A stretch of 20,114 nucleotides of DNA from Beroe ovata. Lineage: Eukaryota; Ctenophora; Nuda; Beroida; Beroidae. Shown piece by piece: positions 1 through 6,953 of this stretch. Numbering within the stretch: the stretch's first letter is position 1; each line of letters begins with the position of its first letter. Where the stretch lies: assembly GCA_946803715.1 (NCBI GenBank), contig CAMPET010000076.1, forward strand, positions 135,922 to 156,035, read 5' to 3'. Position numbers and translations under genes: made by a program. The notes under the pieces are model-generated. The model had not been told where the DNA came from. It did not search any database and worked only from the letters and a program-made list of their open reading frames with translations.

Positions 1-3
1 CGC

Positions 4-401
4 GCGCCGCGCGCAAGAAACAGTGGACAGATAACATCCGGCAACTTTTCAGTTCACTGAGTAGAACAGGGGCGCGCAACGTGTGCACAGGCGCGGCGGC
101 AACAAACGTGCACAATGCACATGTTCATTGTTATATAGAGCTTTTAATTATCGGATTGCGCGCCTTTCTCGTCAGTTAGGCCGGCACATTTTATAAAGTC
201 ATTCATCAAATGCTAGTGCTTCAGCTTCCATGCGTTAATAGCGCATTGCGTTATGCGCTCGCGCTTTCATAATAATGAAAGCAAAGCTAAAGCGTATAAC
301 GCATGGAAGCTGAAGCATTTGATGAATCTTATTAAATGCGCGAGAAAGGCGCGCGATCCGATGAGCATGAAGGGCGCCGCGCGCGCGAGAAACAGTGGAC
401 A
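4..401. repeat. GC-rich direct repeat pair flanking the foldback
   Basis: A GC-rich motif (GCGCCGCGCGC, a short spacer, then GAAACAGTGGACA) occurs at about 4-29 and again in the same orientation at about 374-401, on either side of the 150-362 foldback. This could mean a tandemly arrayed satellite of roughly 370 bp running off the left edge, or a composite element. Only one full unit is visible. Confidence 0.5.
150..362. repeat. Foldback (long inverted repeat) element, MITE-like
   Basis: The outer arms are ATCGGAT followed by a GCGCGCC-TTTCTCG block at about 150-172, and its reverse complement at about 340-362. Inside them, the block from ATTCATCAAATGC through CATGCGTTA (about 200-237) is repeated inverted at about 297-326. 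The centre is GCTTTCAT-aata-ATGAAAGC near 263-282. There is no coding potential. The structure resembles a non-autonomous foldback or MITE. No clear target-site duplication is seen, so the family is unassigned. Confidence 0.75.
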
Positions 402-1010
402 AAATTCATTTTATCAAATTGTTTGATTCAAAGCAAACGTATTGATTGATGTCTCAAAAGAACCATTCTTTTTTGAAATGTATCTTTTTGGTGGGGTTAA
501 GCCTGAAATTTATAAACTTTGTCTGTCCATGCTTGACTGCAGCTTTATCCATACTTTTTATTCTTTGCTATAAAGGGATAGCAATAAATTTGTTGGATCT
601 CTCCCTACCCTTGCTGAATGCTGGAGGGATTTTATCCCTGACAAGGAGTGACAATTGCCCTGCGCCAATGGTAGGGAAAAACCCTACAACAATAACTAGG
701 TCGATCTATCCTATCTATGATTAACTCCGATACTCCCCAATTGTTGCAGAGAGAAGATTCTTCACTCTGTCACTTAAAAATGAGAAACCTGCCAAGATAG
801 GCAGTTTGAAAGATTTGAAGCAATTATCAGGGGCATCTGCAGCTAATTTGATTTGATTGACATCTCTTGATGACAATGTTTGATCATCCGAAGCAGTAAT
901 TATCTTCAGATACATGATAATGATTCATGAATTGATATATCACAACTGTAGTTGCCAAGTTTCAATATCACTGGAGTTCCATGAAATTATCATGCCAATA
1001 GTGATCTCAA
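402..1010. other. AT-rich flank upstream of CRCP, no gene recognised
   Basis: Two short open stretches (446-724 on +, 721-915 on -) lie here. Neither matches a family I recognise, and neither has convincing splice context. The stretch must contain the CRCP promoter and 5'UTR, but no TATA box or initiator could be assigned with confidence. Confidence 0.4.
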
Positions 1011-2626
1011 ATGGAGATTGTGAACTCCTGTGCTGCATTGCTATCAAACTATGAAGTTTATAAGATCCTCAAAGAAACCAGGTAAAAAGCATGCCTTAAG
1101 CTTTTCATGTTATCACTACCTATTACAACATAAAATAATTAATGTTTATGCTGTTTTCCTCGATATTGTCAAGCTTGAAATATATCAAAACATGGAATAT
1201 TTTGCATAAAGATTGATTTGTTTTGATCCCCACATTACTATTCTCCCATTTTTTGAACATTTGCTACAGGGAGGATCAGAAAAAGATTAGGAACAACATA
1301 GTGAGGTCAAACTTGAGGAATTTAAATACTGTTGCCTATGAGACATTGAAATACTTTGATAGTGTGTCACCTTGCAGATTTTCTTCTGATGCTACAATAC
1401 CTGGTAAGTTTCAATAGTATTTGAGTTGGAGTAGTGGGGTGTTTTGTAGCAGTCGCATGAGAAATCAAGACTTTGGAATTTCTGATAACGCACAGATGCA
1501 ACAAGTGAAACAGTCGTTGTTAGTGAGTTAAAAACGTTTCAGTGTGACATACACCATCTTCAGTTCTCAAATTTGATTGTAATAAGTAGTGTTGATAAGT
1601 TTAAAAGTTTTTTAACTCACTAACAACGACTGTTTCACTTGTTGCATCTGTGCGTTATCAGAAATTCCAAAGTCTTGATTTCAATAGTATGTTACAATTT
1701 CTATGTTTGACATGTCTCAAGTGGTATGTTTCTAGTAGTGTGGATAAGAAGCAATATTGACACAAACTAGTTCTTATTGACAACTAGTTTGTGTCACTAT
1801 TGCTTCCATAATGTTGCTCCTTCCACCAAAGTCCAAAGTCTCATGAAAAGTACAGTTGTTGGTCATTGTAGTTGGTTATGGATACTCCAGTTTCTTAGGA
1901 ATATTTAACAGATTTTGTGGCATCAGTAAAAGATTATGATCTGTCAAAGTCAGAGTTAGTTCAGTTGATCAATCTACGCCCCTCTACTCATGTTGAGCTA
2001 CATGCTATCATAGAGGAGTGTGAGGAACGATACTCAGAAACCCAGGTATGTAATGAATTTACTGGGTACTGTAGATATTGTGAAATTTATTATCTACCTA
2101 TTTCAGTTCTATGCATATAATATAAGGCTACTTAGTTATGCATCTTATTTGACAGAAATTTAACTATTGATAGAATTTATAGTGTTCAGTTCCTGTTCAT
2201 TCTCTTATCCAATAAACATCACAATTATTAACAAATTTCTCTTATACTTCTAAAAGATGTACATCATGATCAGGAAGATTCACAACAACGGCTGTAACAA
2301 TTCAATTAAAGAATATTGGTGACCACCATTCCATCTTGTATTTGAGAAACATTTTATTCCCCACATTACCTACCTAGGTATATTCCATGTTTTTAGTTTG
2401 AATTTTACACTTAATTCTCTTGAAATGGAGGCAATGCCTGTGAAAACCTAATGAATCTAATACATACCTTCCTCATCACGGGACTCCCCCTGAAGCAAGG
2501 TGCTGGTAGGTATACAAATTACAAACTAAAGTTGTCAGAAAAAAAACCTCTACTCGAAGTTCGATTTGAATGGTCACATCATACCTATTGATACAGCATA
2601 GCTGGATTGCAGTAACAGAGGTGTTT

Positions 2627-2662
<36 letters not shown>

Positions 2663-5200
2663 NCCCTGAAGCAAGGTGCTGGCAGGTATACAAATTACAA
2701 ACTTAAGTTGTCAGAAAAAAAAACCTCTACTCGAAGTTCGATTTGAATGGTCACATCATACCTATTGATACAGCATAGCTGGATTGCAGTAACAGTGTGT
2801 GTGTGTGTGTGTGTGTACCCAGTGCCATGATTATCCTGTGACTCGTGTCATGTATATATTATCATTTATTAGTCACGTTTACAACCACTAACAAATGTTA
2901 AGCTACAGCTCGGATTAATTAACCTCTGGTGCGTACATGCCTGGTCTTCTTGAGGAACCAGTATCAAAGAACAATATCTGTATTGCTACTGTCGTGTGCC
3001 ATTTTATTCCGTACCTACTGCCGTCAGTATACGCGATTGTGAGGGTGCTACACATTTCGTGTATTCAGCTTGACAACTTGGACTCTCCATGGCAGAAAGT
3101 AGGCCATTTGGTATGAAAGCCGATAGTTGGAAAGTAGAGCGTGTGCAGTGCAAAATAAACTACATGTTGACTGCAATACCCAAATCTCAGCATAAGTATT
3201 ACCATTCTGTTTTGCAAGAGCTTGTTAATGCTTCCCCTACGGCATTGATTCCTTCACGGAGAAATGAAGATAGAGGAAGTGAAGTAAGGAACGTGCTTTC
3301 AAGAAGAATAAAGAGTGCGAGTGTCTTGCCAAACTCAAGGATGGATAAAAGCAAACCTCGGATAACAAGTGCACCTGCCAGCTTTGTGATCAACTCCGAG
3401 ACAACTACTAAATCGTTCAGCAGTGAAGCCGAATCACCAGGACAGTTACAATACAACAATCACTACAATATTAGTCAGGGCTGTAGTTTGCGTAAATTTG
3501 ACTGGATATTAGAAGCGATAGCATTCACAGAATTCGGCCTTTACAATGCCGCACTATGCAAGATAAAACACATGAATAACATTGCTTATCAGGAAGATAT
3601 CCAACTGTTTCTAATTGGGAAGTGTAGCTACAAACTGGGAAAGTGCGAAGCCAGGCCTGATGTAGCGGGCTGGTACCTGAACCAAGCCATAACCACTCTA
3701 CAACGAATAATATCAGCCCAACCTAACCATGTGGCTGCTCACATTTATCACAATAAGTCAATAAACAGGCTCTATGTCCTAACCCATAAACTTGTACCAC
3801 TGATCACGACCAAATATATGAGGAAGTCTTTCTTCAGGAACAAGCTTTCTAACCTCAAATCGTCTGAGTTGAAGTTCAAAAGGGTTGTTGCCACAGCTTG
3901 GGAGGTCGGATCAGCGCACGGGTCAAGATCATGTATTTCACCCGAGAACTTCTCCAATTTTAAGTTGAAGACATTGCCGGAAAGTGTGATTAGCACGTCA
4001 ATATGGGCTGTCATGAAAACGGCTGGTGAACTCCTGCGTTATCAGCGTTATGTTCCTGCACTTGAGCTGGTCATGAGATGTCTGCAGAACTGCAGTCTCT
4101 ATACGCTGTACCACATGAGGGCACAGTGTCTATTGGGTATCATGAACCACCAACTCCTAGAACTGATGCCGGGCGTCTACAACATGAATAACATGTGTGA
4201 GACTGCACTGGCAGCGTGGAACAAAGCTTGTCGGCTGAGCAGATGCGCTGATCACAAGGTGTTGTGGCACTATGGCCGTTGCCTCGGAATGTTCAACAGA
4301 CTGACAGAAGCCTCAAGCTTTCTCACAATGGTACTGAAGACAGAGAACAGGTTTTTGAAGAGAGATGCGTATGCAGAGCTCATCAATGTGTATCTCAAGT
4401 ACGATACAGTCAGTGCAGCAGAAACATTGCAGAGGTTCGCTGAAGAATTTCAGCCTAAGCCAAAAGTCGTTTCTGAACATCTAAACAGGATCTATGAGCG
4501 ATTCATCGCAGACGGACAGCGAGCCGAAGCTGCGTTCTGGAACAACACCTTTGTCTCATTAGGTTTTGTAACTGCCGAAGATGTGAAGATGTTTGCTCTA
4601 CCCCAGCTTAACATCCTCCAGAAGCTCAGGAAGTCTAGTTTGGATAACACTGCGGGAGTAGACTTTGCTGGATCGTTCAATAAGGTGGCCGGAGACACCT
4701 CTCGAACCAGCAACCTGCTGAAAGCCCTGACTTTGGGTGAAGTAGGCAGAGCGGGGAAAGGCAAAATCCACTTTGGGAAAAAACTAACTTTCAGTGCTGA
4801 ACTTTAGTGTCGCGTGCCTCGGAGGAATGTGGATATTATTGCAGTGGAATTTTTTCTTTCATTTCATTTTCAAATTTGAGTCAAAATGTGAAGTATGATG
4901 GGAACTCTATCCACAGACTTTGTGCAGACTTGCATACGTCTTGTATCATTTGTTGGATTTCTCCCTGTTGACTGCTCAATTTATTCAGATTTACAATCTA
5001 GTCGACGTATGATTCCTTGAGTTAATGTGTCAACCTTACTCCCGCAGATTGCGTCCCTCTTAGAAATCATCAGGAGCAGTTTACACTCCAACACTAGAGC
5101 TAGAACTAGTGACAGTGTTTGTAGCTACCTGAGCGCTGGAGATGAGTTGGATGTGGCCTCACTCGACACTGCACTTCCAAAGAACATTCCACTTGGGTGA
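1011..5200 (+). CDS. CRCP: RNA polymerase III subunit RPC9 / CRCP (multi-exon, core)
   Basis: Exons are 1011-1081, 1270-1403, 1912-2045 and 5048-5196. Phases chain correctly: AG+G, G+AT, then phase 0. Donors are gtaaaa, gtaagt, gtatgt and gtgagt, and each acceptor ends in AG. The protein starts MEIVNSCAALLSNYEVYKIL, matching the animal family start ME...ALLSNYEV. It continues with RNLNTVAYETLKY...PCR and SKSELVQLINLRP...VELHAIIEECEERYSETQ, which follow the human CRCP core almost position by position. Exon 4 opens IASLLEIIRSSL, like the family IEALLHTVTSIL. In the family, RPC9 is an HRDC-like protein that pairs with RPC8 to form the Pol III stalk in the nucleus. If the exon-4 donor is not used, translation stops at TGA 5198-5200, giving 163 aa, close to the human 148 aa. 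Intron 3 holds another complete gene. Exons 1-3 are near certain; exon 4 rests on phase and similarity. Confidence 0.9.
1461..1682. repeat. Foldback/MITE with ~74-bp terminal inverted repeats in CRCP intron 2
   Basis: The left arm at about 1461-1534 starts GAAATCAAGACTTTGGAATT and contains GTGAAACAGTCGTTGTTAGTG. It is repeated inverted at about 1609-1682 with almost no mismatches, separated by a spacer of about 74 bp. A 12-bp direct repeat TTTCAATAGTAT occurs at 1409-1420 and 1679-1690. The left copy sits 40 bp outside the arm, so it is not a simple target-site duplication. No ORF is present. Confidence 0.88.
1748..1806. repeat. Short hairpin, 25-bp stem with 9-nt loop
   Basis: The arm 1748-1772 (GAAGCAATA...AACTAGTT region) is the reverse complement of 1782-1806 with a single mismatch. 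The loop is cttattgac. It lies 65 bp after the larger foldback in the same CRCP intron. It could be a minimal foldback element or an RNA hairpin in the pre-mRNA. Confidence 0.85.
2488..2820. repeat. Direct duplication (~132 bp) with TG tracts and an N; likely assembly join
   Basis: The block starting CCCTGAAGCAAGGTGCTGG and ending GGATTGCAGTAACAG is present at 2488-2618 and again at 2664-2795, differing by only a few bases. A (TG)n tract ending in N (2663) directly precedes the second copy, and another (TG)n follows it. One N at the exact boundary of two near-identical blocks suggests two overlapping contig ends or alleles joined head to tail, rather than a biological duplication. Confidence 0.75.
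3089..4807 (+). CDS. Intronless 572-aa TPR-like helical-repeat protein (unassigned), nested in CRCP intron 3
   Basis: The start is ATG 3089 in good context (ctccATGG), the first ATG after an in-frame TGA at 3071-3073; the stop is TAG. Residues 1-130 are basic, Ser/Lys-rich and probably disordered. Residues 135-235 and about 300-490 look like alpha-helical TPR-type repeats: LEAIAFTEFGLYNAALCKIK, a helix pair near 192-230 (LNQAITTLQRII...PNHVAAHIYHNKSI), GELLRYQRYVPALELVMRCL, and ALAAWNKACRLS with LWHYGRCLGMFNRLTEASSF. The last 60 residues are basic and low in structure. No catalytic motif, signal peptide or membrane segment is seen. I do not recognise the family; an APC/C-like TPR subunit was considered but does not match. 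It is intronless and same-strand with its host gene, so it may be an old retrocopy. No AATAAA lies between its stop and CRCP exon 4. It is a real gene by length and composition; function unknown. Confidence 0.85.
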   Translation: MAESRPFGMKADSWKVERVQCKINYMLTAIPKSQHKYYHSVLQELVNASPTALIPSRRNEDRGSEVRNVLSRRIKSASVLPNSRMDKSKPRITSAPASFVINSETTTKSFSSEAESPGQLQYNNHYNISQGCSLRKFDWILEAIAFTEFGLYNAALCKIKHMNNIAYQEDIQLFLIGKCSYKLGKCEARPDVAGWYLNQAITTLQRIISAQPNHVAAHIYHNKSINRLYVLTHKLVPLITTKYMRKSFFRNKLSNLKSSELKFKRVVATAWEVGSAHGSRSCISPENFSNFKLKTLPESVISTSIWAVMKTAGELLRYQRYVPALELVMRCLQNCSLYTLYHMRAQCLLGIMNHQLLELMPGVYNMNNMCETALAAWNKACRLSRCADHKVLWHYGRCLGMFNRLTEASSFLTMVLKTENRFLKRDAYAELINVYLKYDTVSAAETLQRFAEEFQPKPKVVSEHLNRIYERFIADGQRAEAAFWNNTFVSLGFVTAEDVKMFALPQLNILQKLRKSSLDNTAGVDFAGSFNKVAGDTSRTSNLLKALTLGEVGRAGKGKIHFGKKLTFSAEL

Positions 5201-5349
5201 GTCAAGTGAGTGACTGAGTAAGTAAGTGAGTGAGTCAAGTGAGTGAGTGAATGAGTGAAGACTGAATGAGTGAGAGAGGACTGAGTGAGTGAGTAAGTAA
5301 GTGAGTTAGTGAGTGAGTGAATGAGTGAGTGAGTGAATGAGTGAGTGAA
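5197..5349 (+). repeat. GTGA/GAGT tetranucleotide microsatellite starting at the CRCP exon-4 donor
   Basis: Degenerate (GTGA)n with GTAA and GACT variants runs from the first base of the intron for about 150 bp. It contains about a dozen copies of GTGAGT, the same hexamer as the splice donor of exon 4. The long antisense open frame over it (Ser-Leu-Thr-His repeats) is an artefact of the repeat. Confidence 0.9.
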
Positions 5350-5384
5350 GGATAATCAGCTGATGATTTACTACTGTTTATCAG

Positions 5385-5985
5385 TAATGAAGAAGACGAC
5401 ATGAAAGACGTGATGGCCATCGTGAGACAGCGTAAACGTACGAAAACGGTGTCAGAATGTGACGATAAAGACAACGAAGTTGAAGACGACGACGACGACG
5501 ACGATCCGTTATACAAAGTACCGACCAGGACTCGTAAACCGGCCGTCCTCATCTCCGATGATGAAATGGAGGCCGGGGAAGTGGATGACGGTGGCGGAAA
5601 AAACGGCGGTACTATCACATGTGTGAGTGAACCAGAGCTATAGCAAGACCTTCTAGCGAGTCTTTCAAGAGAGATGTTGCTTTTATTTTCATGTTCTGCG
5701 CACAGACATGAACATGATATCATGAGAATTGAGTAGCAAATATTTTGAACTGTTCACCACGCAGGGTAGTCATGATTCCATAGTGTTCACACACCTTCCC
5801 AATTTCAGGATATATTGTCAGACTCGAAGATAAAATCCCTGAAGACAAATACGAAAGACCCGAAAGTGAAGTTGAAGATAAAGAACATGTCGAAAAGTGT
5901 GAAGGAGAAGTCTGCTAAAAGTCGAGGGCTCGGTAAACAGAAACGGAAAGTTTCCATATCAACAGACATAGAAATTCGGCAATAA
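5385..5985 (+). CDS. Putative C-terminal tail exons of CRCP, or a separate small acidic/basic protein
   Basis: Exon 5385-5622 (acceptor ...tttatcag, donor gtgagt) and exon 5809-5985 (acceptor ...aatttcag, stop TAA 5983-5985) are open and phase-compatible. GG at the end of CRCP exon 4 plus T at 5385 restores a Gly codon, and the second junction is phase 0. Joined to CRCP, the product would be 300 aa. The tail has an acidic run (EVEDDDDDDDP), another acidic patch around ISDDEMEAGEVDDG, and a lysine-rich end with no domain I recognise. It would be disordered and possibly nuclear. Human CRCP also ends acidic but is much shorter. The alternative is a 132-aa protein starting at ATG 5401. Codon content and clean splice sites favour real exons; which gene they belong to is unsettled. 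Confidence 0.5.
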
Positions 5986-6953
5986 CAAAACATCATGAGG
6001 GTGCTTGTGTGCAATTTAACTGATGATTTGGAGCTACCTATTTGAGATTTGCTATATGAGAGATGAACCCAAGTTGAATGAAGTATTGTACGGTATCCTC
6101 TATCGATCTGACTTCTGGGTACCCGAAAGGTTGTCTATCTTATTGGATAAAATTATTTAAAGACTGAAGTTTAACCAGCTTTCTTATTGGGCTTAGGATT
6201 GATACTTGAAACAGACAGCCGCTATGGTGAAGTTCGCAGGTTTAATCATATTATTCACTGAATATTGAATAATGCGATAGCAGCCGTCAGCTTGTGATGC
6301 TGTCAGACAAGCTCAAATGATAATCACCCTATTCACTCATGCAGTCGTGCAACACATCAAGAATAGATTTACTGGTCAGTGGTCACACCCAATATCCAAT
6401 TCTGCGAATTGCGTGCTGTGACGTCATATTCTCAGGAAGTTTTCAATAATTCAATGTTCATGCCTGACGTCACACACCAGATATTGCATGTAAGCTTGTA
6501 TCACGTTAGTGGTGTAATGCAAATGCACGCGTACACGCACGAACACACACACACACACACACACACACACNATATAGTAGTATGATAGTTATTGTCGATA
6601 TAGTATGCTCCCCCACTACTCACACACACACACACACACACACACAGATAAGGAGGGAGTAATGTTACGGTGATAAGAATCACCTCATTGTATGAAAGTT
6701 ACCTTATCTCTTCATGATATTAGCTTGGCATTGCCTGCATGCTATCCCCCCTTTCCGTTCCCTTACTCTGATCTCGTACATTGTAGGTATCTGGTTCAAG
6801 AAGACGTTATTAATTAGCGTCCAACTTTTTATATTTCGTTACATTTTCTGTGAGAAGGCTTCCTTCGTACTTTTTTAAATATGAGAGATTTTAGCATGTC
6901 TCTCATAAGTAAACCTATCCAACAAATAACCTAGCGTTTTTCCATGATCTAGG
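5986..6953. other. Intergenic region between CRCP/tail exons and NPC1
   Basis: It holds the presumed 3'UTR of the tail exons (no AATAAA seen), two (CA)n tracts and the presumed NPC1 promoter/5'UTR. Short open frames here translate microsatellite DNA or lack any recognisable protein. An in-frame TGA at 6945-6947 precedes the NPC1 start. Confidence 0.6.
6529..6646. repeat. Two (CA)n microsatellites with an N between
   Basis: A (CA)n tract runs to 6570, followed by N at 6571. A 47-bp unique spacer follows, then a second (CA)n to about 6646. The N marks an unresolved tract length or a contig join. Confidence 0.9.

Noticed and set aside
446-915. Two short frames (446-724 +, 721-915 -) upstream of CRCP
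   Set aside because: Neither matches a family I know and neither has convincing splice sites. A degenerate mobile-element remnant is possible but unsupported.
1409-1690. TTTCAATAGTAT pair as the target-site duplication of the intron-2 foldback
   Set aside because: The right copy overlaps the arm end by 4 bases and the left copy lies 40 bp away from the other arm, so it does not bound the element.
3089-4807. Identity as an anaphase-promoting complex TPR subunit
   Set aside because: Helical-repeat character is similar, but the sequence does not follow APC7 and lacks family landmarks, so no name is given.
5235-5723. 162-codon antisense frame with Ser-Leu-Thr-His repeats
   Set aside because: Translation of the GTGA microsatellite and the antisense of the acidic exon; no independent coding signal.
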